From: Acestrorhynchus altus
Taxonomy: Eukaryota; Chordata; Actinopteri; Characiformes; Acestrorhynchidae
Reading direction: 5' to 3'
NCBI GenBank assembly: GCA_034509495.1
Contig: CM067508.1
Coordinates: forward strand, 26,491,886 to 26,555,885
DNA length: 64,000 bases
Shown here in pieces: positions 46,785-58,245 of this stretch (positions are counted from its first letter, which is position 1; every line of letters starts with the position of its first letter). Under the pieces are notes generated by a model. It searched no databases and was not told the DNA's origin. It was given only the letters and a program-made list of their open reading frames with translations. The position numbers were made by a program, and so were the translations under genes.

Positions 46785-46945
46785 AATGAACCAGATCTAT
46801 GATGCAAGGATTGCAGGTTTAAATCCCAGGTCATACTGGTTGCCATCAGCAGCCAGAGGATCAGGTGTGCTGAAATTAGAGGACACTCTAAAAGCTGTTG
46901 GGCAGTGGTACTCCAGGACCAGGATTGAGAGCCATTGAAATAGAA
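46785..46945 (+). mobile_element. SINE head fused to a palindromic MITE end
   Basis: 'gcaggtttaaatcccaggtc' and 'tggttgccatcagcagcc' match the SINE at 27805. The next part, 'aggacactctaaaagctgtt' to 'tactccaggaccaggattga', matches the right end of the palindromic MITE. Confidence 0.55.
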
Positions 46946-47619
46946 GAACCTTTTTTGGAAGGCTTAAAGGAGCTTTATTTGATGGCCTCATCCACTCAAT
47001 GCCATGTTATCTCAGTTGAAGATATTGTAATCAGTTAGCCCCCATGTGCTTCACAGGGTTGGCTTTCTCGAGTGTTACTGGTAAAAATCAACAAACCAGT
47101 ACTTTCCCTTCTGATGTATGTTAAGGACCAGTTTGGGTGAGCTGACGTTTTTGAGGTTTTTGAGGAAGCAGACGATGGAGAGAGATGTTTAAAGGATACA
47201 TCAGCAGGATAAACTTTTTATACCCTTGATTTCAGCAGACATGAATGAATGAATACTTTTATCCATACAGTGTACCTGCTCTTGACTTTCCTGCTTCACA
47301 TGTTTTCCAGATCTGTGCTGGTAAAGGATGTGCTGCATAAATATAAAAGGCCTTCTCTGTGCTTCTTTTCTCAGAATGTTTCTCCACCTTGTTCTAGTAA
47401 GATGAGAAATGGGAGCATTAGCTGAAGGTCCTGGCAAGACAAGGCCCAGCATCACTTCAGAACAGCCACATTTCACACCCAGAGACCCCACATACAGCAA
47501 TGGATCACAGGAGCAGGCCTAGCAAGCAGGGTGAGGCGATGCAACCGGGACACTGACACAAGCATTGAGGTTTTTCCATTAAAAAACACATGACTCAAGA
47601 CGAGTGGCTGCATTACACA

Positions 47620-47621
<2 letters not shown>
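46946..47621. other. Intronic sequence with no recognised feature
   Basis: Apparently unique. Confidence 0.4.
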
Positions 47622-47683
<62 letters not shown>

Positions 47684-47687
47684 AAGT
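47622..47687. repeat. (CT)n microsatellite
   Basis: About 30 CT units with one CC interruption near 47669. Confidence 0.97.
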
Positions 47688-47944
47688 AAAGTGCAGGATG
47701 GCATTTTCTAAGAACGTGTATCACCACTAGGCAGAAGAGTCACCCAGTTTAAGTTGGCTAAGTGCTGCTCTTTTCGCCATGCTTCATTGTCCTGAATGGT
47801 GGTCTAATGTGGAATTCATAGCCTGGAGGTATCACTGACAAACGGCTTTCAGTGATCACTGACGAACGAATTTGCATGAGGCTGTTCCAGGGATCATCAT
47901 TACAACTCTGGACCTTCTGATTCTTCGAATTTACGCCACCAACT

Positions 47945-48216
47945 TCGAAATATAGAATGGACTGAGTGATATGGGCCAAAATGAATCCTATCCCAATACA
48001 TTTTAGCTGAATGGAAATATAAATGCAATATGAAAAATAGATCACCTCATTCTGTCCCTTTATCTCCATCCATCCATCATTTGCTGCTTATCTGGGATCG
48101 AGGTCAGGGAGCAGAAGCCTTAGCAAAGGCCTTCTCCTCCCTGACTATAATTAAACATACAGAAATTTGCTTTATACTCTCTTCATCTTCATGTCAAACT
48201 CTGCACCAGCTTCCTT

Positions 48217-48262
<46 letters not shown>

Positions 48263-48490
48263 AGAATTCAAGTGGACATGAAGGGGGACAGAGTAGAGGA
48301 TGAGTGGGGTGGAGCAGAGTGAGGGGAGTGAAAATGTTTTTGGCATAATTGAGCAGAAGAAGTTTAAAATCAGTTTAAAATCGCTTTAGAAAACTTTAAA
48401 ATTCTATATAACCAATATCACCCCAGCCCATACTTTGCTCTGTTTATATCTCATGATTGATATTGATATAAAACTCAATATATTGCAACC
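47945..48490. mobile_element. AT-rich 'GGGCAATAT'-like element containing a retroposon fragment and (GT)n
   Basis: 'gagtgatatgggccaaaatg' with 'atcctatcccaatacatttt' on the left and 'accaatatcaccccagccca' near 48412 on the right look like opposing ends of the family. 48063-48140 carries 'tccatccatccatcatttgc' from the fish retroposon and 48218-48260 is (GT)n. Confidence 0.45.
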
Positions 48491-49300
48491 ACAAAATCCC
48501 CCACATTCATCCAGAATGACTACTTAAGGTTCATTAGTTTGATCAGGTTGGGTCGGATGAGTTTGATCAAAGTCTGCAAGATTGGTCTGTTGATGGTAGT
48601 TCACTAGGAGTAGGGTTGGTGGCCCTAGGGTCATGCATACACCCTAGATAGATGTCTCACATTTGCCCACAATTTTCCTGCTTCCAATACACCAACACAA
48701 GAGCTTTCTGTTCTGCTGCCTGATGTTGATCCTCTAAATCCTAACCTTACCATAACCTACACTGAGAGCTGGGTGGAGCTTAGAGTCATACAATGAGTTT
48801 TGAACCCTGTCAAAGTCTGACCATCAGAAGAACACTCAACACTAAATGGTGTGCATGGCAGAGTAGCAAGAAGAAAGAAGCTGATTGCAGAACATTGCTG
48901 TCCATCTGTATTTTGCTAAAGGACTAGCCAGAAGGCTTTTGGAACAATGTTTTGGTTGACATTAGAATATAATTGAAATGTATTGGTTTAAATGAGAAAG
49001 AAAAACAAAAAACAAAGAACAAAACACTGCATTCCAGTACACAAACTCTGTCACATTTGTGAACCATAGTGATGGTAGTATCATCTAGGCCAGGAAGGCT
49101 TGCCATCATTAGTGGAATGGTGTATTGTTAAGTATACCAGCAAAGTCAAAAGTATTGAAACATTTTTAAAAGTTTTAAAATATTAAAACATCTTCTGTGA
49201 GCTGACTATTAAAAGAATATGAATGACAAAGCAAGACAAAGACTTTTACACCAGCATTGCAAACACAAATGATGCTTTGAGTGTGTAGTGTCCATGACAG

Positions 49301-49302
<2 letters not shown>
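48491..49302. other. Intronic sequence with no recognised feature
   Basis: Apparently unique. Confidence 0.4.

Positions 49303-49396
<94 letters not shown>
49303..49396. repeat. (AT)n then (AG)n compound microsatellite
   Basis: About 33 AT units (49303-49368) followed by about 14 AG units. The AT part is self-complementary. Confidence 0.97.
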
Positions 49397-49704
49397 GCAT
49401 TGTGTGGCTCCACCAAAGTCCTATAATGCAGTATCAGTTTACAGGCCTGAAGTGGCAAAGATAGAGATGCCTTTCTCCCATTACAGTCAGTGGACTATCA
49501 GCTTGATTCTAAAGCTGACATTTTAGGGTAAACAGGTGTTTACAATACATACAATGAAATAAAAAATATATAATTTTCCTATAAATTTACAATTTTGAAG
49601 GTATGATATTAATATCCACTATTGCATTTTAAGCTTTATTATTCTTACATATTCAGAATTTATAATCCTTGACCAAAGGTCAGAGAAGATAAGTGTGTGA
49701 CTCT

Positions 49705-49728
49705 CTCTCTCTCTCCCTTTCTCTCTCT

Positions 49729-49777
<49 letters not shown>
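49705..49777. repeat. (CT)n/(GT)n compound microsatellite
   Basis: CT units to ~49728, then about 22 GT units to 49777. Confidence 0.95.
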
Positions 49778-49778
<1 letters not shown>

Positions 49779-49789
49779 TCCAGTCCATC

Positions 49790-49915
49790 ACCAGAGCTTA
49801 TGTGAATCAAAACTGTCACTGTGCCACATCTCTGATTAAAGTGATGGATAAGCTGCCAGCTTTTACTCTGTGTATCTCTGGAAAAAGCTCTGCAGAAGAA
49901 GGGCAGATGTGTGTC
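49790..49915 (-). repeat. Repeat shared with 39560-39605
   Basis: 'ctctgtgtatctctggaaaa' and 'agctctgcagaagaaggg' are the reverse complement of 'ctgcacttcttctgcagagc' and 'gatacacagag' at 39560-39603. In both places the shared block directly adjoins a dinucleotide microsatellite. Confidence 0.6.
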
Positions 49916-49919
49916 TCTG

Positions 49920-50000
<81 letters not shown>
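49920..50000. repeat. (GT)n/(GA)n compound microsatellite
   Basis: About 25 GT units followed by about 14 GA units. Confidence 0.97.
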
Positions 50001-50003
<3 letters not shown>

Positions 50004-50753
50004 ACTGCTGAAGAGTCTGGTGAAGGTCTCTAGCAGGAAACTGAGCAGCAGTCTAACTGGCAAATGTACCCCCTTGGAGGCTCTGCTGATGAAAATAAGG
50101 CCAGAAGTTTATTGTTGTTGTTGTTGTTACTTCCGACGGAAAACAAAAATCTTCTGTCCTTGAACTTAAAAAGGAAGAAGACTCAAACACATACAGTATT
50201 AAATATGAGTTTTAGATGCATCTTTCTCACAAACTCCTTTTTTGTGCTGTTGTATCTGTTTTGACGTTGCCCAGACTGGGTCCTGTGGGACAATTACAGC
50301 TCTGAGCAGTTTTTAAAGCAGAACTGAGTAAGACAACCTTTGATTTCGTAAAACGTCCTTGAATTATTACCAAGCAGATGTGAGTTTTCTTGAAATCAAA
50401 CGAGAAGTAAGAGATCAGGGTTTCTCAGCTGCACTACTGGACAAATGGGAAGCTTTGAATCAAGGAATAGCCCAGCATTCTGAAAGGTCTAATGTCCATT
50501 TCAGTGAGAAAGGCAGCTATAACAAAGACAATGTGTGGAATTACTGCATGTAGACTTCTCAAACCATGATACCCAACTGGACTAGAGTTGTATTGAGGGG
50601 AGTTCTGATATCATTGAAGTATTTCCACTACACTATAAAGTTGAATCTCTGTAAGTAGGTGAGGCCAGTTAAGCTTCCCTGGAGCCTTGATTTTTAAAAA
50701 ATTGCTATTGCATAGGATGATACTCAATGCTGTGTTTTAAAAGAAACGTAGTA
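50001..50753. other. Intronic sequence, short (TTG)n only
   Basis: A (TTG)5 run lies at 50112-50127. Nothing else recognised. Confidence 0.4.
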
Positions 50754-50995
50754 TGAGAGCAGCTGTGGCCTGGTGGTTAGGGAACCAGCCTTGTGACTGT
50801 AAGGTTGCTGGCTTGAATCTGTGAACTGGCAGGACATGACTGAAGTGCCCTTGAGCTGCTCCCTGGGTACTGAGTATAGGACTGCCCACTGCTCTGGGCA
50901 TATGTGCTCACTGAATTTACTAGTGTGTATCACTGCGTGTGGATGAGTAAAATGTGGAGGCCTAATTCCTGTGTGTGCATAACACAGTGGCTCAA
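50754..50995 (+). mobile_element. tRNA-derived SINE
   Basis: The head 'agctgtggcctggtggttag' has an A-box-like TGGCCTGGTGG and, 40 bases on, a B-box-like GGCTTGAATCT. The body contains 'gaagtgcccttgagctgctc' and 'actgcccactgctctgggca' and ends 'acagtggctcaaatgag'. The tRNA part does not fold as a functional tRNA. Confidence 0.75.
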
Positions 50996-51329
50996 ATGAG
51001 TATAAATACTATTCTGTGTTACTAATTAGCTTCTTCTGGCTTGTTCATTGTCTTGCTGGTGCACTATTCTACTGTGCAGGAACACCTGCATGAAAGACCC
51101 TGTATACACCTGGTCACCAGTATCTGTACTGTATCCTGACTAGATTTTATTGCATTTTCAGCTCATAATCACTCTGGATGATACATTTCCAACAGAATTT
51201 CTGAGAATGTTCATTATAAGCAAAACAAACAAGCACAAAAAATTTAGCCCCAAATACGTTTTGGTCAAGACGTGGTCAAATATATACATTTTCTTCATCT
51301 CAGATGAACACATTTTTTGTTTGTGTGTG

Positions 51330-52309
51330 AAACTATGAAAACATCCCACAAAATTGGTCAAGAGTTCTTAAGCTTAAATGCACCTTGCATGTATTTTTAA
51401 AAGGTTTGACCTTATCCAGATAGAATCCTGATACTCAAGATGGATTAAGTGACTAGGCATAAACGGGGTCAAAAATCGGCTTCATGGAAGACTCATCAAA
51501 ACGTTTCTTCATCCTCAGCACAAAATTCAGCTTAAACGCTTTTCAAATGAACATCTAAAAAAACAAGTCCCTGGAAACCTTCAACTTTAAGCCATGTTGC
51601 TGTTTTCTGCTTATTTCTCCCTTTTGCGTCTTGAATATCGCATTTTCAAATGAAGACATTTTTGGTTAAACATGTCACGATAAGCACATTTGTTGTCATT
51701 ACACTTATGCAGATGTGCAGTACGATTAAATGTTCATATTCCAGCTTAGAAAGCCAGGGTCAGAACATAGAGTCAGCAATGCTACAGTTTCCCTGGACTA
51801 TTATTGTGCAAGGTCCCTGCAGCTGACACGCGTTGGTGTTGGTGTGGAATTCACAACACTTTGACCTTTCTTTTACACCGTGCCCACTTAATAAATGGTT
51901 CAATGAATGATGCCATAGAAGAACAACCTTTCAAAAAGAACCATGTTTGTCATAGAGATGTATGAGAAGATTCTTTTTCACTTTCTTCACACTCACGCAT
52001 CTCTATTGAGAAGGTGCTTCATGGAAACAAAGGTGTCTCTTCCATGGCCTCACCCACTAAACCATTTATTAGGTGTGCATGGTGCGAAAGAAAGGTCAAA
52101 GTGTTGTGAATTCCAGACCCACATCTACTGAGTTTCAGCTGTTGAGACCTTGAGCAAGGCACTCTCTGGTCCAGAGACACTGTAGCATTGCAGATGCTAT
52201 GTTCTTACCCATTTGAACCATTTCAAACACCTTTCATTTTAAAAAGTGTAGTTAGGGCGTGTTAACCTCTAGAACTCTAGGCCAATTTTGTGGGATGTTT
52301 TCATAGTTT
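51330..52309. mobile_element. Foldback element with 28-bp perfect outer repeats and a long inner palindrome
   Basis: The outer repeats at 51330-51357 and 52282-52309 are perfect inverse copies (ends 'aaactatgaaaacatcccac' / 'gtgggatgttttcatagttt'), and similarity extends ~12 bases inward. Inner arms at about 51760-51950 and 52010-52205 are an imperfect ~190-bp inverted repeat ('ttcacaacactttgaccttt' / 'aaaggtcaaagtgttgtgaa') around a ~60-base centre. No open frame with a recognisable domain. Confidence 0.75.
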
Positions 52310-55082
52310 GATGTATTTTTATGTGCCAAAAATATAAGAAAATTATTTATAGGAGACAGTCACAGATGCCACTGATATTGTAACATTCAGGAGATCATAT
52401 GCTACTCAGATATGTCAAATATTCTGAGAATTTAAATATCTGTAAGAATTTGAATGTTTTGATTACGTTTTTATAATTTTTTTATGCAGTTGGAATCTGC
52501 ATGCAGTAAACATGCACTGGAAATCTCTATTGGCATTTAAAGTGAGATTTAATTCAAGTTGAGACAATTACATTTTAATTGTAGATGAGTCTGATCCTGA
52601 GATATGAAGCCTAAGAAATGGCATGTTACTGCCACTGTAAAGGGCTGATCCCAGGTTATAAGAGTTTATTGTGTTCCCTCAGTTTTCTGTTCCTGTTTCC
52701 TCTTCAAACAAAGAACAATACACCTTGCGAAACTCCAGCTTTGGGTGCATTTGGGTGGCATAGGCTGTTCAGGTTAACACGATCAATCTGTGTTTGTAAT
52801 AGAAAGGTAAACACATTGAATATCTGCAATGCATCTGCATAGGCTGGTAGTGCCAAGTGAAAGCAATTGAATCTCCTGAAGTGGGAGATTCTGATCATTT
52901 TGAAGCCAACAGTTTGTTACTTATAGAGCAGCTCATTAATTAGTGCTTGCTGATGTCAGTGTTCATGCTGTTAGTCGAGTGTTTGTAGCAAAACAGCAGT
53001 TAATTTAGCCTAACTGTATTTGAGCAAATAGAAAAATCATTACAAGTATCTTTGGAGGCAATCAGTTGCCACTAAATATTTAAGATAATTCCGAGTTTAA
53101 ATACGTTTAAGAATTTGATTGCATTAGGTAAATTAGAGAGTTATTTAAACTGGTAAGCAATGACTCAAATATTCTGTGAAAAACGTCTCCACACTATTGG
53201 GTATTTGCAACAAGGAAACTGTATAGAACTCTGTTATGTTCTCCACACTTCAGTCAGCTTACTCAGCCAAATAAGAGCACTATACCACAGACCATAAACA
53301 ACAGCAAAAAAAACAAAAAAAAAACCAAAATGTAAATACACAGTATTACTGTCTCAGACATATCCACTGACAATCTAAATGACAAGCTCTCAACATATCA
53401 GCAGAAAATGAACCAACATGTTCAGCAGCAGCTATATATGATAGGCAATATCAACTCAAAGGTCTAAATAGTTTGCTCAGCAATGAAATCCACATCAGTG
53501 TACTATGAAAAGAGATCTACTCAGAAAACAACAGGTAAAGAAAACTAAGGGAACAGAGTACCCCATCTTGGGTGCAATGTTAAATACAGTGTTTTGATAT
53601 TTGTTTCACATTAATTTTTTTTTTGATGTTTAATAATACCCACACTGTGTATAATTCTGAGATGAATGCAACAGCATTCTGTCAGATCTAGGTATCTGTT
53701 GGCCCACTGTGGGCCTACCAGCCCACTTTTAAGGCAACCAGGCTTATTTTTAAGGCAAAACTCTCTCTTTAGGAAGTTATCATTTAATGAATCCTTTAAC
53801 AATGTGTTCCTTAAACCTCAAACATGGAACATGAAATCCAGCATAACCATAAGAGAGATGGAATACGGGCTAATTACAACATCCCAGAACTATTATGTAA
53901 CAGTGTTGGCTCCTTATATTTATGACAGTTATACATTTATGAAGACATCTCACTTCTCCCTGAAGTTGCAGGACTCTCCCATATATTGATAGAAACATCA
54001 TGATCCAAACAGTATCCCAGAAATTAAACAAACCAGCAGGAAAGAATGACACACAACAGATGAGCTATGAGGTGTGTTGGCAACCCCCATCTTTTTGCAC
54101 ATACAGACACAAAGAGACGACTTATTTACTCTAGGTACATTCTAATCATCCCTGTAGTTTGCTGCGAAGTGAACTACACAGGAAGTTCAGCCATTTCAAC
54201 TGAAGGTCCGAACCACAGGATGAAGATGCTGTAGTGCTGATTTAACACTGCACTGTAAGTTATGGTGATACATTCACATTTATTTCCATATTACATACAT
54301 AATATGATCCATGGCTGCCATTCATTAGTTTGATAGTTTAGAAAGCAAAGGAACAACCAAAGATTGTGCTGAATCATATGCTGTTCTTTATCAAACTACT
54401 TGAAATTCTCTTTTCTGATATCATATGATTACAATGTAGGGAACACAAGGGTACTGCTAAAGTACCCTTTGGAATGGAAGACAGATACTGTTATTTTGGC
54501 TACTGCCACATATTTCTTATATATACAGTTCTGTGCAAAGGTTTTAAATTCCTGTCGCTGATGAATAGTTTAGTGTAGAAACTCCAGACCCCATTAGAAG
54601 AGATGCAGGTAAACAGAAATACAATAAAGAGGAAAACGAATTTGTCATCCTAAAGAAAGAGGTCCTTCATCTTGTGATCTTGTGAGCTGGTAGTGAAGAA
54701 CAAAGCTTGCTTCCAGATTTCTCCTGGTCGCCCCCAATTCCAATACCTACACCTGAATTAACATCACTTAGCACTGATTTACCAAACCAGGTGTTAAATC
54801 ACAAAGTCATACGTTTATTCTAATATTAGTGATTTACTGAGGTCATAAACACTCACTACCCAGATTTCTCATTTACATAGGGTGCATAACGCTTTTGCAC
54901 AGTACTGTACATCAAAGAACTACAGTTAAACTACAGAACCAATGCAAAACAAGAACAAATATCTATGGCCCCTTTAAGAGAATAAGTGTTAAAAATGATT
55001 CTCTACCCAGCTACAGTCTCTCCACATTTCTCTCCTCTCTATAACAGAAAGAACTTAAGGGTAAATAATCAGGTAGTCCTAC
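52310..55082. other. cdh13: Intronic sequence with no recognised feature
   Basis: 2.8 kb of mostly unique sequence with a short A-rich run at 53305-53325. It is the donor-proximal part of the 28.2-kb intron. Confidence 0.45.
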
Positions 55083-55223
55083 CAGTGAGTGGGTGAATTC
55101 AGGTGCATGATCGTTCCTGTCTGTGATGGTGATGGTGGCTGTGGCAGTCCCTGTCAGCCCAACCTCACTTCCTGCCATGTCCTTAGCAACAATCTCCAGC
55201 TCATACTGTGTGGTGGGCAGAGT
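55083..55223 (-). CDS. cdh13: Cadherin-13 exon, end of EC2 (equivalent to classical cadherin exon 8)
   Basis: This internal exon encodes 47 codons of T-cadherin, a GPI-anchored calcium-dependent adhesion and signalling receptor on the cell surface. The translation runs TLPTTQYELEIVAKDMAG, then SEVGLTGTATATITITD, then RNDHAPEFTHSL. It contains the DxNDxxPxF calcium-binding motif (DRNDHAPEF) that ends an extracellular cadherin repeat, here EC2 leading into EC3. The block DMAG-x-x-VGLTGTATATI is close to the human CDH13 sequence as I recall it and is unlike N-, E- or R-cadherin. On the minus strand the exon follows a pyrimidine-rich CTCTTCTCTGCAG acceptor and ends at CTG|GTAGGA. Phase is 0 at both ends, so it joins directly to the 183-nt exon at 26723-26905. 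The intron between them is 28.2 kb. Position matches exon 8 of classical cadherins. No upstream cdh13 exon is visible to the right of it within the window. Confidence 0.92.
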
Positions 55224-55499
55224 CTGCAGAGAAGAGAGCATAAACAACAACAGAAACAGGTATCATAAGTTGCCAGACATTTAGGCCATGTAGTAAAAAA
55301 AAAAAGAGCACAGTCACAGCAAGGGTTAATGGCTTCCGAGTGCCTTGATTAGATATCAAGTAATTGTTCAATCACTGGTGATTTAGCACTGGTTAAGTGT
55401 TGTCAATAAGCAATGAAAACAATTACGTGTGTTTCTGAAAAGGCATTTACACTTTCAGTCACCTGACGAAAACAAGGGCAATTAAACGGTAATCAAAAA

Positions 55500-55740
55500 A
55501 TCATTGCATCGACTCGTCAAGCTCCTCCCTACAAGGGGAAAAAAGTTCTGTGGCTACAGAAAAGTGAAATTGAGCCATTCTCAGCTCAGTTTGCATGCAA
55601 ACCACAAAGCTTCATCAGTGGAAGCCGACAGACAGGAGAGCCACAACACTGAGATTTCCTTTGCATTGATTTGCAGTCATTCTGCCTGGAGTGTGTAGAG
55701 GAGGCTGCAGCGGAGGAGAGGCGCGTGGCCTTGTTTTGTG
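55500..55740. promoter_or_regulatory. Candidate conserved non-coding (regulatory) block
   Basis: Repeat-free and GC-richer than its surroundings. It contains a perfect 14-base palindrome GTTTGCATGCAAAC (55589-55602) made of two opposed POU/octamer-like ATGCAAA cores. A further 'tttgcattgatttgcag' lies near 55660, and a GC-rich end 'ggctgcagcggaggagagg' at 55703-55721. It lies 280 bases upstream of the EC2-end exon in gene orientation. Function is inferred. Confidence 0.3.
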
Positions 55741-55902
55741 TAAAGACCTATAATATTACAGCAGGGAAAAATCAATACAGTTCTAACAATCAGACTGAAA
55801 GAAATATCAGGGCTTTTCAAATCTTATAATCAGCACAGTGAAGATACATGATGCTACTTTAAATATACTATATTATGCTTTTTAATCATAATCCATCTCT
55901 CT

Positions 55903-55904
<2 letters not shown>

Positions 55905-55977
<73 letters not shown>
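55905..55977. repeat. (CA)n microsatellite
   Basis: About 36 uninterrupted CA units. Confidence 0.98.
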
Positions 55978-55978
<1 letters not shown>

Positions 55979-56375
55979 ATAATTATGTCCTGATCCCTAT
56001 CCATTTATTCAGTTTGGATAATAAGTGGTAGTCACTACACAACCCATGTGCTGAAAATATCTCTAATCTGATTGGCTACACTCAGTGACTATAGGATTTA
56101 CTACATTATGTTCAGTGATATAGTAGTCTGTTATTGTAAATGTTGTTTAATAATATTAAAAGGTTTTAACACATTTCTATTAAATCTTTCTTTTTTAAAT
56201 CTTGATGTATTTATTACTGTAATTCAGAATTGAAATAATATATTCATGGTTATATTCTGATTGGCAACAGTCAGTGGCTGCACAGCCATGTAGTATACCA
56301 TGACGATACAATATATTACAATATGCTTTTTAATCTATATTATTTATCATATTATGTAAGTCTTTACTTTTACTG

Positions 56376-56379
<4 letters not shown>

Positions 56380-56433
<54 letters not shown>

Positions 56434-56452
56434 GTAGTAGTAGTAGTAGTAG
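56380..56452. repeat. (TTA)n then (GTA)n microsatellite
   Basis: About 17 TTA units followed by six GTA units. Confidence 0.97.
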
Positions 56453-57964
56453 AAGTAGCTTTATTTTTAAGAATGTACATCAAAATCTTTTTCCAAGATA
56501 TGAGTACATCTGCACAGCCTATCTCAGGTTGCACAGATACTGAATTTGAATATGTAAAATGCTGCTTTTCTGTGCTTTCTCCTCTCATTATTCAAAACAA
56601 ACACAATGGACTAAGCATAAAAAACTCTGCAAATGTTCCAGCCTTTATGATTTCCAATTTATGAAAACAAATCATTTAAGTTTCTTTGCCCACTCTGTCT
56701 CTGACAGAAAGCTTTTTTTCTGCTCATATGGGAAATAACCCTTTTCCACAAAAGAAAGCCCATAAATTTATAACAATTATGAAGACATTAAGTATTTGTA
56801 ATATCATTCCTCACGGAAAATGGGGAAGCAAAAGCGTATTACATTGGTGGTGTTCTTAATACATTTATTTGTCCTTATTGAAATCCCACTCAGTGCAATG
56901 GTAAGTACCACATGCTTAATAAAACTCATCCATCTGTTTCATGGAGTCCCCAGCAGGCACCTGACGCATGTGGCTCACTCTACCCACATTGCATTGCTCT
57001 GGTTCCACCACATTCCTTCCATATTTTTCCAAACAATGCACTAAAGTGGGACAGAATTTTGGCAAAGCCCTCAGTCCTGAAAAATTCAACCAAGAAAGTT
57101 ATGCTGGGAAGTGAGCCATCTTCAGGCTTTGTCAAAGGAGACACTGAATGTTAAAGATGTGGAAGACCAGAGGCAAGAAAAAAGAGTGGCGCGTTTCCCT
57201 TTAATATGCTGCCCGCTGCTCAGAGATTCATTGAGGACAACCGAGGCACATAAGTAGACCAAATGATCCAAGCCATTTGCAGGAATCCTCCTTGACCTGC
57301 CTTAATTATTTTGTTTCAGAGAATGGCTGAGTAATACTAAGCACCAATAGAGTTAAGAGACCATGCAGCACTCCACACACAGTCAGCATGGTACACACAA
57401 TAGATTTGCAATCCACACAGTGGATTACATTTGGACATGGGTTTTTACATGCAATCAAAATTGACATGATAATAAGCTAATGTATACTAATAACCAAAAC
57501 TCAGTTTCTGTTGGGCTTAAACCGACATGCTACATCAAAGGAAACCAAAAACAAAGCAAAGCTATGAAGTCTAATAAAAGAAGCACAAGTGCTCTTTGAT
57601 AAAGCAACACACAAGGCACATTGACTTGGCAAGCAAGTAATTAAACAACATAAAATATTTAATAAAATGTCATTATTTAAGGGACGTTCAATTCCATGTC
57701 CAATTCCATGTTTCTTAAGAAAACTATATTCTTATCTTCTCTGTTTTCATAATGTTTAGTTTAAATCTTTCAAATCAGCCAGATCAAAATCAGCCTACTG
57801 TCTGTTACCAAACATCCCAGAAAACATTATTGGAAAGATAACAAATTTTTTGGTGTCTTCCAGTGAAACAGATTCATGTTTAGCATAATGGTGTTATCAA
57901 CAACAACAATATTTATTATAAACAACTATTAAACCAATGTTTAAAAATAAGAACATGTGCAATT
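56453..57964. other. Intronic sequence with no recognised feature
   Basis: Apparently unique. 57160-57320 is more GC-balanced, without a defining motif. Confidence 0.4.
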
Positions 57965-58245
57965 GGCATACTATTTGCACCTCATTGATGTTGGGCAGTC
58001 GGAGTGTCTGTAATGAAGACCAACGGTGATTTGGCATTGTGTGAAACTGCAGCCCACACCGTGACACGCCTTCTGGATGTGTGAAGCATGAAAACAAACT
58101 GCTTATCTTGATGCTGACTACAGTGTCTCCACGCACTGATTCCTAGGTCATCTCCACCAAGACAAAAGTGATTATGACAGTGTGCCGTGACACCATTGCA
58201 GCCATGCATTGTGATTAGGTGAATCCTTCTGGGTGCAAACATTTT
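57965..58245 (-). pseudogene. Possible Tc1-type transposase fragment
   Basis: On the minus strand, 58242 down to 57982 stays open and includes 'VTVWAAVSHNAKSPLVFI'. This has the form of the Tc1 segment 'VMVWGAISxxxxSPLVFI' around the second catalytic aspartate. The expected glycine is an alanine. Upstream 'FCLGGDDLGISAWRHC' is not clearly alignable. No terminal repeats were identified, so this is a truncated relic. Confidence 0.5.

Larger units (their letters stand above)
26906..55082 (-). other. cdh13: 28.2-kb cdh13 intron between the EC2-end and EC3 exons
   Basis: This intron is bounded by GTAGGA (donor, 55082 leftwards) and TTGTAG (acceptor, 26906). It carries the largest collection of mobile-element remnants in the window: SINEs, Tc1 families, a solo LTR and a foldback element. 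It also carries the candidate regulatory block at 43380-43560. No additional cadherin exon was seen on the minus strand. Confidence 0.9.

Noticed and set aside
50754..50830. Possible tRNA gene
   Set aside because: A- and B-box-like motifs are present but the sequence continues into a SINE body seen elsewhere, and the B box is degraded.
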